A stretch of DNA of 64,000 nucleotides from Burkholderiales bacterium (GTDB lineage: Bacteria; Pseudomonadota; Gammaproteobacteria; Burkholderiales; Nitrosomonadaceae). A model generated the notes under the pieces. The model was not told where the DNA came from. It did not search any database and saw only the letters and a list, made by a program, of their open reading frames with translations. The stretch is from the NCBI GenBank assembly GCA_024235795.1, contig JACKLR010000002.1:496001-560000 (forward strand), in the 5' to 3' direction. Below are positions 9,079 to 18,835 of this stretch, one piece after another; the first letter of the stretch is position 1; every line of letters starts with the position of its first letter. The translations under genes and the position numbers were made by a program.

Positions 9079-10305
9079 ATGCGACCAATAACTAAATCCA
9101 GCAAATTAGCCAATGTGTGTTATGACATTCGTGGGCCGGTACTCGAGCGTGCCCGGCGCATGGAGGAAGACGGCCACCATATTATCAAACTTAATATTGG
9201 TAATCCTGCCACATTCGGGTTTGAAGTGCCTGAGGAAATTCTGCAGGATGTAATTCACAATTTATCGGAAGCATCGGGTTATTGCGATTCCAAAGGCCTT
9301 TTTGCAGCACGAAAAGCCATCATGCATTACTCTCAGGAAAAAAAGATTCCCAATGTGCAGATGGATGATATTTTTATCGGTAATGGTGTTTCGGAGCTGG
9401 TGGTTATTGCCATGCAGGCATTGCTGGATAATGGCGATGAAGTGCTGATACCGATGCCGGACTATCCATTATGGACAGCAGCCGTAGTGCTTTCAGGGGG
9501 GATTGCAAAACATTATATTTGTGATGAGCAGGCCGGCTGGTTGCCTGATCTGGATGATATCCGTTCAAAAATTAATCATCGCACGCGTGCGATAGTTATC
9601 ATTAACCCTAATAACCCGACTGGTGCGCTTTATCCCAAGGAATTGTTGTTAGAACTGATTGAAATTGCGCGCCAGCATCAACTGATTATTTATTCAGACG
9701 AAATTTATGACAAAATTCTCTATGATGGCGCGACCCATACCTCGATCGCGTCGCTGGCAGATGATGTTCTGTTTATTACATTTAACGGCTTGTCCAAGAA
9801 TTACCGTGCCGCGGGTTTTCGGTCGGGCTGGGCTATCGTCTCCGGCGAGAAAAACCATGCATCGGATTACATCGCCGGGTTGAACATGCTGGCGTCGATG
9901 CGGCTGTGCGCCAATGTGCCATCACAATTTGGCATACAGACTGCGCTTGGCGGCTATCAGAGTATTTATGATCTGACCATGCCGACCGGTCGTCTCAAAC
10001 GGCAGCGCGATGTTGCCTGGGAGTTGCTTACTGAAATTCCAGGGGTGAGTTGCTATAAACCACAGGCAGCCATGTATTTGTTCCCAAAGCTAGATCCCAA
10101 AATTTATCCGGTTGTCGACGATCAGCAGCTGGTATTGGATTTATTGCTTGAGGAGAAAGTCTTGCTGGTACAGGGAAGTGGTTTCAACTGGATGAATCCC
10201 GATCATTTCCGTGTGGTTTTTCTACCGAATACGGATGACCTGAAAGAAGCTATCGGACGTGTCGCGCATTTTCTGCATCGCTACCGTAAACGGCATTCAA
10301 CCTGA
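9079..10305 (+). CDS. alaA: glutamate-pyruvate (alanine) aminotransferase, AlaA type
   Basis: A PLP-dependent class I/II aminotransferase that closely resembles Escherichia coli AlaA over its whole 408 aa. The N-terminal KSSKLANVCYDIRGPVLE and GYCDSKGLFAARKA segments match. INPNNPTGA marks the PLP-binding region, and FNGLSKNYR carries the Schiff-base lysine (Lys 240). It transfers the amino group of glutamate to pyruvate to make alanine. It lies immediately upstream of hom and thrC, forming an amino-acid biosynthesis cluster, with short gaps (about 80 and 70 bp) that allow cotranscription. Confidence 0.9.
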   Translation: MRPITKSSKLANVCYDIRGPVLERARRMEEDGHHIIKLNIGNPATFGFEVPEEILQDVIHNLSEASGYCDSKGLFAARKAIMHYSQEKKIPNVQMDDIFIGNGVSELVVIAMQALLDNGDEVLIPMPDYPLWTAAVVLSGGIAKHYICDEQAGWLPDLDDIRSKINHRTRAIVIINPNNPTGALYPKELLLELIEIARQHQLIIYSDEIYDKILYDGATHTSIASLADDVLFITFNGLSKNYRAAGFRSGWAIVSGEKNHASDYIAGLNMLASMRLCANVPSQFGIQTALGGYQSIYDLTMPTGRLKRQRDVAWELLTEIPGVSCYKPQAAMYLFPKLDPKIYPVVDDQQLVLDLLLEEKVLLVQGSGFNWMNPDHFRVVFLPNTDDLKEAIGRVAHFLHRYRKRHST

Positions 10306-10384
10306 TCGTCCTGTGAATGCAGATTAGCAGTTTAATCCATTGATACAATCCTATTATTAATTCAATACATTTTTTAAAACTGAA

Positions 10385-11701
10385 ATGATGAAACCCATAA
10401 AAGTTGGCTTACTTGGTATTGGTACTGTCGGTGGCGGCACATATACTGTGCTTAAACGGAATCAGGAAGAAATTACACGTCGTGCAGGGCGTGGCATCGT
10501 CGTTAGCATGATAGCGGACCGTGATCTGGATAGAGCGCGCAGCTTTGCCGACAGTGATGTGGTTGTGACGGATAATGCGCAAGATGTCGTTTCTAACCCG
10601 GAAATCGATATAATTGTTGAACTGATTGGCGGAACAACCATTGCCAAGGATCTTATTCTCGGTGCCATAGCGCAGGGCAAGCATGTCGTCACTGCCAACA
10701 AGGCCTTACTGGCCAATCATGGGACTGAAATTTTTGCTGCGGCGCGGGAGAAAGGGGTAATTGTTGCATTTGAAGCGGCTGTGGCAGGTGGCATTCCAAT
10801 CATCAAAGCGCTGCGGGAAAGCCTGACAGCCAACCGGATTGAATGGATTGCAGGTATTATTAACGGGACAGCCAACTTTATCCTGTCTGAAATGCGTGAA
10901 AAATCATTGCCTTTCGCACCGGTTCTGGAACAGGCGCAAAAACTGGGTTATGCCGAAGCGGATCCCACCTATGATATTGAAGGGATAGATGCTGCGCATA
11001 AAATTACCATCATGTCCGCAATTGCGTTTGGCACGCCTGTGCAATTTGATAAAGCCTATATCGAGGGGATTACCAAGTTGACCCAGGAAGATATCAGCTA
11101 TGCCGAAGAATTGGGTTATCGTATTAAACTGTTGGGCATCACAAGGCGGGCTGCAAAGGGAATAGAACTGCGTGTGCACCCTGCTTTAATACCGGAACGT
11201 CGCTTGATCGCGAATGTGGAAGGGGTAATGAATGCGGTCGTAGTTAAAGGAGATGCTGTGGGCGCAACACTGTATTATGGTGCCGGAGCAGGCGCTGAGC
11301 CAACAGCCAGTTCAGTCATTGCCGATCTGGTTGATGTCACGCGCATGCAGACTGCCGATCCGATGCATCGCGTGCCGACACTCTCTTTCCAACCGGATTT
11401 GTTGTCGGATACGCCAATCTTGTCGATGAAAGAAGTGGAGACAGCCTGTTATCTGCGGTTGCAGGTGGTGGATAAACCCGGCGTTCTGGCTGAAATTACG
11501 CGCATTCTGGCTGACTGTGATATCTCAATCAGTGCGGTTGTTCAAAAAGAAAGCGTCGGTGAGGGTGATTTGGTGAAAGTTATCATGCTAACGCATAAAA
11601 CTGCTGAAAAAAATACCAATGCTGCGATTCAAAAAATTGAAGCGCTGCCGGTAGTGACGGGCCAGGTGACGCGTATACGAATAGAAGAATTAAACGACTA
11701 A
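10385..11701 (+). CDS. hom: homoserine dehydrogenase
   Basis: It reduces aspartate semialdehyde to homoserine with NAD(P)H, on the branch to threonine and methionine. The Rossmann motif GLLGIGTVGGG sits at residues 8-18. The catalytic-domain signature GIINGTANFILSEM and the AEADPTYDIEGIDAAHK segment follow. A C-terminal ACT domain (about residues 355-435, LRLQVVDKPGVLAEI) is expected to sense threonine. The length of 438 aa matches the monofunctional ACT-bearing form. Two tandem ATG codons begin the gene, and either may be used. thrC follows 70 bp downstream. Confidence 0.96.
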   Translation: MMKPIKVGLLGIGTVGGGTYTVLKRNQEEITRRAGRGIVVSMIADRDLDRARSFADSDVVVTDNAQDVVSNPEIDIIVELIGGTTIAKDLILGAIAQGKHVVTANKALLANHGTEIFAAAREKGVIVAFEAAVAGGIPIIKALRESLTANRIEWIAGIINGTANFILSEMREKSLPFAPVLEQAQKLGYAEADPTYDIEGIDAAHKITIMSAIAFGTPVQFDKAYIEGITKLTQEDISYAEELGYRIKLLGITRRAAKGIELRVHPALIPERRLIANVEGVMNAVVVKGDAVGATLYYGAGAGAEPTASSVIADLVDVTRMQTADPMHRVPTLSFQPDLLSDTPILSMKEVETACYLRLQVVDKPGVLAEITRILADCDISISAVVQKESVGEGDLVKVIMLTHKTAEKNTNAAIQKIEALPVVTGQVTRIRIEELND

Positions 11702-11771
11702 CAAGATTAATCAGTCTTGCAAGAGCCTCTGAGAAACGTCCAATTTTTATTTTGGTTTTAAATTTACCGAT

Positions 11772-13184
11772 ATGCGTTATATTTCAACCCGTGGCGGCAT
11801 GCCGCCGAAACCTTTTTCCGATATTCTGTTAAGCGGTTTGTCGCCCGACGGCGGGCTTGCCATTCCCGAAGCGTACCCAAGAATTTCTGCTGATGAGTTG
11901 CAACAATGGCGCGGCATGGGCTATCAGGCATTGGCATTTGAAATCCTGTCGCGCTTTATCGATGATATTCCAACCGAAGATTTGTGCGCAATCATTGAAC
12001 GTACCTATACCGCAGAAATATTCGGCAGTGATGACATTACCCCGCTCAAAACGCTCGAACCCGGTTTTCATATTCTTGCTTTGTCCAACGGCCCGACCCT
12101 GGCATTCAAGGACATTGCCATGCAGCTGCTGGGTAATCTGTTTGAGTACACGCTGGCAAAAACAGGTGAAGAACTCAATATTCTCGGCGCAACATCGGGT
12201 GATACCGGTTCCAGCGCGGAGTATGCCATGCGCGGAAAAAAGGGCATCCGCGTATTTATGCTGTCGCCACATGGAAAAATGAGCCGTTTCCAGACTGCGC
12301 AGATGTTCTCGCTGCAGGATGAAAATATATTTAATATTGCCATACGCGGTGTATTCGATGACTGCCAGGATATCGTCAAAGCGGTCAGTAACGATCATGC
12401 GTTCAAGCAGAAATATCGTATCGGAACGGTCAATTCAATCAACTGGGCGCGGGTAGTTGCGCAGATTGTTTATTATTTCAAAGGTTATTTTGCCGCGACG
12501 CAGTCGAATGACGAGCAGGTTTCGTTTGCAGTGCCCTCGGGCAATTTCGGCAATATTTGTGCGGGCCATGTTGCGCGTATGATGGGGCTGCCGGTCAAAC
12601 AACTGATCCTCGCGACCAATGAAAACGACGTGCTTGATGAATTTTTCCGGACAGGCGCTTACCGTCCACGCACAACCATTGAAACAAAGCATACCAGCAG
12701 CCCGTCGATGGATATTTCCAAAGCATCCAACTTTGAACGTTTTATTTTCGATCTGACCGGCAGAGACGCCAGTAAAGTCGCCGAATTATGGTCAGCCGTC
12801 GATAAAGGGCAGGCGTTTGATCTGTCTGGAACGTCTCAGTTTGAAAAAATAAAAGACTTCGGATTTGTTTCCGGCAGCAGCAATCATGCCGCCCGTATTG
12901 AAACGATACGGGAAATCTATCAAAAATATCAGGTGCTGGTCGACACGCATACCGCCGATGGATTGAAAGTCGGTCAGGCCCTGCGTGACAGCGATGCGCC
13001 GCTAATCTGCATGGAAACCGCGCAGCCGACCAAATTCTCTGAGAGCATACAGGAAGCCATCGGGCAGGAACCGCCACGGCCTAAAGGATTAGAAAATCTC
13101 GAGGATTTTCCGCAGCGGTTTGTGGTCAAGGATGCCGATGTTGAAGCGATAAAGGCATTTATTGTTGAGCAGACGAGAGGCTAA
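11772..13184 (+). CDS. thrC: threonine synthase
   Basis: It converts O-phosphohomoserine to threonine. LAFKDIAMQ near residue 113 carries the PLP lysine, and ATSGDTGSSA near 138 binds the phosphate. The start MRYISTRGG is highly typical of class I bacterial ThrC, as is the length of 470 aa. It completes a hom-thrC pair. Aspartokinase and homoserine kinase are not in the window. A strong hairpin follows the stop codon. Confidence 0.96.
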   Translation: MRYISTRGGMPPKPFSDILLSGLSPDGGLAIPEAYPRISADELQQWRGMGYQALAFEILSRFIDDIPTEDLCAIIERTYTAEIFGSDDITPLKTLEPGFHILALSNGPTLAFKDIAMQLLGNLFEYTLAKTGEELNILGATSGDTGSSAEYAMRGKKGIRVFMLSPHGKMSRFQTAQMFSLQDENIFNIAIRGVFDDCQDIVKAVSNDHAFKQKYRIGTVNSINWARVVAQIVYYFKGYFAATQSNDEQVSFAVPSGNFGNICAGHVARMMGLPVKQLILATNENDVLDEFFRTGAYRPRTTIETKHTSSPSMDISKASNFERFIFDLTGRDASKVAELWSAVDKGQAFDLSGTSQFEKIKDFGFVSGSSNHAARIETIREIYQKYQVLVDTHTADGLKVGQALRDSDAPLICMETAQPTKFSESIQEAIGQEPPRPKGLENLEDFPQRFVVKDADVEAIKAFIVEQTRG

Positions 13185-13218
13185 TTCAAAGCACTGGCAA
13201 AAAGCCGGTGCTTTGAAT
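13184..13218. terminator. hairpin downstream of thrC
   Basis: A 15-bp stem with a single mismatch (ATTCAAAGCACTGGC with GCCGGTGCTTTGAAT) has a 5-base A-loop directly after the thrC stop. The convergent gene ends 56 bp further on. No good U-tract follows within 8 bases on the plus strand. The stem strength and position make a shared terminator likely. Confidence 0.65.
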
Positions 13219-13273
13219 CGTTATGATAAAAAAATTGTCGTTTGGGTAAGGTGGCTTCGTATTTCAAACTGAT

Positions 13274-14176
13274 TTAATATATGCCTATCCGAATGTCGTC
13301 CACCATAAAATTAGGTATACCATCAACACCAATTAAACGAACTGCTGTGACATTTCCGGCCCATGTAGAAACATCCCAATATCCTGTGGACATATTATTC
13401 CAACAGGACCAAATGCCAGGACCCGTCCCTTCACCGGGTGACTGTACGATCCATGGACCATTAATTTCCTGTTCGGGTTTATAACATACGCGAACAGATT
13501 CATTGCCGACAATGCGGATGCGCTTAAAATCAAAGGTTACTTTGTTTCCGCCATTATCAAGTACTGTTAATTCAATGATGTCATTCGTAAGCATTGTGTG
13601 CAGTCTTCTTGGTTGCTGCTCAGGGTTCTCGAAAATTTCACAGCTACCATCTTCCTGCATTTCACCCGGCCATCCCAACTCATAACACGTGGCATTCTCA
13701 AAATCGAGATGAAAATGATCGAGATTAAATGGACGCACAAAGGCTAGATTATCAGCATCACATTCCTGATTCCACCAAGGTTCGGGCGCAAATGTGCTGA
13801 TTGCCGCATCCGGAAACTGACTAAGCGCTTCCGGGTCATTAAAATTCACTTCGCAGTCGGTAACAGATTTTGAAAAGCGATGAGCAACCAACCTGTCGAT
13901 ACTTTGCATTATTTCTCTGCCTTCAACCCGCTTAATCAAATGAGCTTCAGGGTTTTCAGGGGGATAGAACCCCTCGCTTTGGCTCTGTCTTAACTGTTTG
14001 GTGGCATATGAACCATCGACTGCTATCAACTGATTGTTCGCCGCACCAGTCGTGATATTTTTAGCACTAATTTGTACTGCGGAACTATCAGAAAATGCTG
14101 ATGGGGAAATCATTAACCCCGCAGCAATCAGAGTCAGCGTTTTAAAAATACTGCTGTTATTTATTGAATTTTCCAT
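13274..14176 (-). CDS. exported protein of unknown function
   Basis: The start at 14176 was chosen because GGAGG lies just upstream and inside a longer in-frame reading. The 300-aa product has a Sec signal peptide (residues 1-28, ending in PSAFS before DSSA). The mature part has no family I can name. It contains several Cys residues (such as NQECDAD, ATCYEL and GSCEIFE) that suggest periplasmic disulfides. The C-terminal beta-rich segment contains TGYWDVSTWAGNVTAVRLIG and ends in DDIRIGIY, like carbohydrate-binding or jelly-roll modules. It lies next to another exported protein on the same strand. Confidence 0.6.
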   Translation of the reverse strand: MENSINNSSIFKTLTLIAAGLMISPSAFSDSSAVQISAKNITTGAANNQLIAVDGSYATKQLRQSQSEGFYPPENPEAHLIKRVEGREIMQSIDRLVAHRFSKSVTDCEVNFNDPEALSQFPDAAISTFAPEPWWNQECDADNLAFVRPFNLDHFHLDFENATCYELGWPGEMQEDGSCEIFENPEQQPRRLHTMLTNDIIELTVLDNGGNKVTFDFKRIRIVGNESVRVCYKPEQEINGPWIVQSPGEGTGPGIWSCWNNMSTGYWDVSTWAGNVTAVRLIGVDGIPNFMVDDIRIGIY

Positions 14177-14557
14177 TGTAACCTCCATGATTATGAACTT
14201 GCCCAGTAAAGAGAGTGCATGGGAAAGTTGAATTACTTTCAGCTATTCTCGGTAATTGTGATTCGGGATGAGGCCGGCTATAGATTATAAGTTGAAGAAA
14301 TATGTTAATAGCCAATTTGTAAACAACTGGATTGTTGTACATATGCATTGCCTGCAATCGTATTATGTACCCCACAGAAGTGTGCTTGCCGTGTTTTTTG
14401 CCACACTCCTTACTTTCCCACACCTGTTTCAGTTGATTGAAAAACAGTTTAATCGACTAACGCAGACCGAATCATTTGGCCGTTCTGGAAGTTGCTTTGG
14501 AAAGTGCGATTCGTAAGAGGCCTGGAAATTGTAGATAATTAATTTTATTCTTTTCAT
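14177..14557. other. intergenic region between two exported-protein genes
   Basis: About 380 bases separate the two minus-strand exported-protein genes. Apart from the terminator at its left of the upstream gene, I see no conserved element, repeat or small gene in it. It presumably holds the promoter of the gene ending at 13274. Confidence 0.4.
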
Positions 14558-14594
14558 AAAAAAACAAGATCCGCACTTGGGCGCGAATCTTGTT
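14558..14594 (-). terminator. rho-independent terminator of the PhoX-like gene
   Basis: Read on the minus strand, AACAAGAT pairs with ATCTTGTT around a GC-rich inner stem and is followed directly by seven T residues. It lies 29 bp after the stop of the minus-strand gene at 14623, in the right orientation and spacing for an intrinsic terminator. Confidence 0.8.
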
Positions 14595-14622
14595 CATTTT
14601 GTTAAACGTGACTAATAATTAG

Positions 14623-16239
14623 TTATTGTGACCTTGGTTGGCCGTCTTGGTCATCGCCAAAAAAATCGCCGAGGAAATCACTAAAAGAGTTGGCTTCGTT
14701 ACGACCGTTACGATCGTCTTTGTCATCGCCCTTATGGCCCCTATCGTGACCTTTGCTCCCGAAGCCTACAATTTCTATGATATCATCCGTCGGGTAACCG
14801 TCGTATTCCGGCATATTTTCATCGTTTGAGTGCTGGATTGAAACATAAGCCGTTTTTCCATCTGCAGTAAACAAAAAGCCGGTCGGTTCTGCAGAACTAT
14901 CTTTTACAGACAAAATCTTAACGCAACCATCTGTTTTGATATCTCTGTCTGCGCCATCCGGCAGGCAAGCAAAGATATCACCGTTAGGATGATCCTCTAT
15001 CACATATAGATTGCCGGTAATCGGCTGGAATGCCAGATTATCAAAAGAATTAAAATCAGTATCGCCTTCTACAAAGCGATTGACAGAAACCAGTCGATCT
15101 TCACCGTCGGCAACAGCAACTGTCTGTGGTTCAAGATCGATGGCGCACATTACTTCAGCATAATTTGTCGCATCTTCATTACCGGTATTTGTCCAGCAGA
15201 ACCGCACTGCTGAGTCGTATCCGGCAGGTACAACATATACAGGATCTCTATGCATGTCTTCAGGGCGATAATAACCGGTTGCCTGATACGTCACTGCTTC
15301 TGAACGAGCATTAAGGGGATCAAGCGGGCCGACCCAGGATGCCATGCCTATTTCACAGCCTTGACCGAACTGTTGCCTGTCATTTCTGCAAGAAACCTGC
15401 ATTGCATAAACCGCACCAGATGCAAAAGGTGAGTTTTCGATTCCAGAAATGCCATTCCATGGCATTTCTGGAATAAACTTGTAAATTGCGCCACCATCAA
15501 TATCAGGTTCCGCAGTTCCCGGACGTAATTCATCTCCGCCATATACAATTCCTGACTCGAGAATCGTCAAGCCTTCCCATGCCATGGTCGGCAATGCATG
15601 ACGGATAACGATATTGGCTGCATTTGGGCCTGAGATTGCACCAGTTGCACGATCATCAACCGTATTTTCAGTAATCGTCAGGGGCTCAGCAATTTCATAC
15701 GCTTTGCCATCATCATCTTCTTCAGTAGCTAAAATTGTATTCCATGCGGTAGAGCGTATGCCATCACACCCATTCATGCCGCGCAACAGTGTTTCAACCG
15801 CGCCAGTTTTTAAATGAATGCGTTGAACTGAAGGATTGTACTTACCAGAATCCAGAAGCTCTCTGCCACCTTCGACACAGGTTATCAAATGTGTCGGATT
15901 GTCTGTTGGCCAAAGAACCATCATGTCCGTAGCATTAGCAGCATTCCTTGTAACATAATAAGCCGTTAAGCCTTCTGCCAACAGAACCTGGTCTGAAGCA
16001 AGTTGTCCTTTTGTTCTGTATGGGCCTTCCGTTGGCGGTGCAGATTCTTGCAACGGTTTGAGAACGCCAAAATATTCTTTTGAATGCGCGTGCAAAAATT
16101 TTTCTACTTTGATGCCAAAATCATTTTTAACGGCAAATTTTTCGCCTGCTGTGCTTGTGGCAGGGAAAGAAAGTGCCATGCATAGAATTATGGCAGTAAA
16201 TCCATAATTCTTCGCGGTATTTTTTTTTGGATTAATCAT
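14623..16239 (-). CDS. PhoX/DUF839-like exported protein
   Basis: The 538-aa product has a Sec signal peptide (residues 1-31, ending in SFPATSTAG). Its body resembles DUF839/PhoX beta-propeller proteins: AWNTILATEED, WEGLTILESGIVYGGDELRP and GGAIYKFIPEMPW parallel the PhoX repeat blades in which acidic residues bind calcium and iron. Clear PhoX active-site strings are not all recognisable, so phosphatase activity is an inference only. The last 40 residues are an unusual charged tail rich in Asp, Lys, Gly and Arg. It is followed by an intrinsic terminator. Confidence 0.65.
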   Translation of the reverse strand: MINPKKNTAKNYGFTAIILCMALSFPATSTAGEKFAVKNDFGIKVEKFLHAHSKEYFGVLKPLQESAPPTEGPYRTKGQLASDQVLLAEGLTAYYVTRNAANATDMMVLWPTDNPTHLITCVEGGRELLDSGKYNPSVQRIHLKTGAVETLLRGMNGCDGIRSTAWNTILATEEDDDGKAYEIAEPLTITENTVDDRATGAISGPNAANIVIRHALPTMAWEGLTILESGIVYGGDELRPGTAEPDIDGGAIYKFIPEMPWNGISGIENSPFASGAVYAMQVSCRNDRQQFGQGCEIGMASWVGPLDPLNARSEAVTYQATGYYRPEDMHRDPVYVVPAGYDSAVRFCWTNTGNEDATNYAEVMCAIDLEPQTVAVADGEDRLVSVNRFVEGDTDFNSFDNLAFQPITGNLYVIEDHPNGDIFACLPDGADRDIKTDGCVKILSVKDSSAEPTGFLFTADGKTAYVSIQHSNDENMPEYDGYPTDDIIEIVGFGSKGHDRGHKGDDKDDRNGRNEANSFSDFLGDFFGDDQDGQPRSQ

Positions 16240-16505
16240 CGTACCCTCTATTTATTAATGGTTTCATATAAATATTAATTTTTTTTATCATTGCAGATGA
16301 TGCTTTTCTGCAATTTAAGGATAGCCAAATAATGTTTAAGATTTATGGCAATACAGTTAATTTTTTATATTTTATAAAATAAATCCAAATCGATATGTTG
16401 GCGCACATAGATACATTGGCTTATCCAGCCTGATAGCGTAATTGTTCAAGGTTTCCCCATTTAGCGTCGTTGCATGAATATTATTCACCTATTGCAGAAA
16501 TCGTT

Positions 16506-18071
16506 ATGAATGAGCTTGCCGAAATCAATGAGCTCTCTGCGTTATTGCGCGCCAGAGTGCCGATCATCTTGATTGAAACACATGAAGAACCGCGTATTCT
16601 AAAGCTGCTGACACAGGCATCCAATCTGGAAAATCAATTGATGATGCGGTGGAGTATCGTCGATGGGCTTGGCCGCGTGATTGGAACCGGCGGGGGAATT
16701 GCTGATATGCATGTTGCGAAGACAGGTGATGATCACGGTAAAGCTATTTATCAGACTAACGAATTAATAAGTTGCTTGCGGCATATTGATAAATCCGCAC
16801 AGAATGGCGTATATGTTTTGTGCGATGCGCATCCAGGTTTCAACGATGCCGTTGCGGTGCGCCTGATTCGCGAAATTGCCATGGATCATGCGAAATGCGC
16901 GCGAACACTGGTATTTGTCAGTCCTACACTGGAAGATATCCCTTCGGAATTATTACGGCTGGCCGCGCATTTCAACCCAAAGTTGCCGACAAGGGATGAT
17001 ATCCGTTCGATTGTAGTCAATGAAGCCCAGCTGTACCGTACGCAAAATGGTGATAAAGTCCGCGGCGACCGTCGTACGGTTGATTTACTGATCATGCATC
17101 TGTTGGGACTCGAGTTTGAGGATGTTCGCCGTCTGGTGCGCCAGGCTCTGCGGGCAGATGGTGAGATCAATCAGGAAGATATTCGCCGTATTTTGGCAAT
17201 TAAGCATAAGGCTTTAGGCGGTGTGGGCGTGCTGGGCTTTGAAGAGTCGTCATTCAAGTTTGATGCTATTGGTGGACTTGCGCGTATGAAGCATTGGGTT
17301 ACACTGCGCGAAAAGCCTTTTCTTGATCCCAGGACGACAGCGCTTGACCGGCCCAAGGGAATATTGCTGCTCGGTGTGATGGGTGGCGGAAAAAGCCTTG
17401 CCGCACGCGCAATTGCCGGCGAATGGAACGTGCCGCTGATGCGGTTGGATTTCGGTGCGATGTATAACAAATATTATGGAGAAAGCGAGCGTAATCTGCG
17501 TACTGCGCTGGCAGCTGCAGAAGGGATGGCGCCATGCGTATTATGGATCGATGAGCTCGAAAAGGGACTCGGTGCGGGCTCAGGCGAACAGGATAGTGGC
17601 GTATCACGCCGTATATTGGGTACATTTCTGACCTGGCTGTCTGAACGCAGTAATGCGGCAAAACCCGTGTTTATAGTTGCAACGGCCAATGATATTTCAA
17701 CACTGCCACCCGAGCTCATCCGCAAAGGGCGTTTTGATGAAATCTTTTTTGTCGATTTTCCGAATGCGGCCGCACGGGAACAGATTTTTGCCATTCACTT
17801 AAAAAAACGGGGGTTTGACCCGGTGGCTTTTGACCTGAGTGAACTGGCCGCGAATGCCAGCAGTTTTTCAGGGGCAGAGATTGAGCAGGCAATCATTGCA
17901 GCAATTTTTGAAGCCTCAGCTCGCGCTAGTGACCAGACATTCACGTCATCGGATATTTTGCATGAGCTCGAACATACGCGCCCGCTGTCTGTGGTCATGG
18001 CCGAGCGTATCGGTCAACTGCGCGCCTGGGCGCATGACCGCGCGGTACTGGCGGATGATCTGCATGATTAA
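16506..18071 (+). CDS. Ycf46-like AAA+ ATPase
   Basis: An N-terminal region of about 240 residues precedes a single AAA+ module in the C-terminal half. Walker A is GVMGGGKS near residue 290, Walker B is LWIDELEKG near 345, and the second region of homology (ATANDISTLPPELIRKGRFDE) holds the arginine finger. The overall form matches Ycf46/FtsH-like AAA proteins without a protease domain, known from cyanobacteria and many proteobacteria and tied to carbon/nitrogen physiology. A TTG at 16470 would add 12 residues. ATG 16506 is preferred because homologues start near MNEL, but neither has a good ribosome-binding site. Confidence 0.8.
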   Translation: MNELAEINELSALLRARVPIILIETHEEPRILKLLTQASNLENQLMMRWSIVDGLGRVIGTGGGIADMHVAKTGDDHGKAIYQTNELISCLRHIDKSAQNGVYVLCDAHPGFNDAVAVRLIREIAMDHAKCARTLVFVSPTLEDIPSELLRLAAHFNPKLPTRDDIRSIVVNEAQLYRTQNGDKVRGDRRTVDLLIMHLLGLEFEDVRRLVRQALRADGEINQEDIRRILAIKHKALGGVGVLGFEESSFKFDAIGGLARMKHWVTLREKPFLDPRTTALDRPKGILLLGVMGGGKSLAARAIAGEWNVPLMRLDFGAMYNKYYGESERNLRTALAAAEGMAPCVLWIDELEKGLGAGSGEQDSGVSRRILGTFLTWLSERSNAAKPVFIVATANDISTLPPELIRKGRFDEIFFVDFPNAAAREQIFAIHLKKRGFDPVAFDLSELAANASSFSGAEIEQAIIAAIFEASARASDQTFTSSDILHELEHTRPLSVVMAERIGQLRAWAHDRAVLADDLHD

Positions 18072-18316
18072 ACAGCGGCAATGCTCCTGCCCGCCAATCA
18101 GCGCTGAAATTTTTCCAATTATTTTCAAGAAACAGCGGCCAAATTTGCCAGTCTAATATTTATACCATAGTTTTTGCAGCTTAGTTTTTTCCATAATAAA
18201 CGCCGATACTGGAAAATATTTGATGCCGATTGACACCCCATTAATTTAATCTTTAAAACAAAGCAGAGCAAAGCAAAGATATCAAAACACCGTCAGTGTA
18301 TTTATCAACAGACATT

Positions 18317-18619
18317 TTATTCCCACATCAAGTCACAATCTGCGGCTATTGCTTCAGTCAATAAATTAATCAGGGGTATGGCGCGATGCGTCGTGCTTAT
18401 AGCAGGTTCTTTGTCATCATCGTCTTCATCCTTGTCGGTTGGCGGCGGTGCTTTTTCATTGGCTAAAGCATTCTTTAATCGGCTTAATGCTTGTGGTAAA
18501 TCTTCTGCAAGAATAGCGCCAGGTATGGTTTCGCTGTGTCCCATCATTTTTATCATCTGCAGCGCAACATCACCAAACATGGCGATATTGCCAACATCCG
18601 TTTTAAATGTCACCAACAT
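18317..18619 (-). CDS. DUF1840 family protein
   Basis: A 100-aa protein beginning MLVTFKTDVGNIAMFGDVA, which is the characteristic N-terminus of DUF1840, a small family common in beta- and gammaproteobacteria with no known function. A central acidic linker (DKDEDDDDKE) separates two helical parts. The start is supported by GAGGAAA just upstream. It stands alone in the opposite direction to its neighbours. Confidence 0.8.
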   Translation of the reverse strand: MLVTFKTDVGNIAMFGDVALQMIKMMGHSETIPGAILAEDLPQALSRLKNALANEKAPPPTDKDEDDDDKEPAISTTHRAIPLINLLTEAIAADCDLMWE

Positions 18620-18835
18620 GTCATTTTCCTCAAGTCAAAAAAGAATAATATATTCGCAAGCGGAAGGGCGCACAAGATCGGTAAATACGTATCTTGCATC
18701 TTGCCTGGCGGCACGATACGCTGTACAACGATAAAATACAGTTACTGGCGGCTGTTTTTCTTTTGAATTTTCTTTTGAGTTTTCTTTTATACGCCATTTC
18801 TGCCGCTTTTTCACTAAATTCAACACTGCGAATCG

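Noticed and set aside
10306..10384. Riboswitch or threonine leader upstream of hom
   Set aside because: The gap is under 80 bp with no structured element or Thr/Ile codon run.
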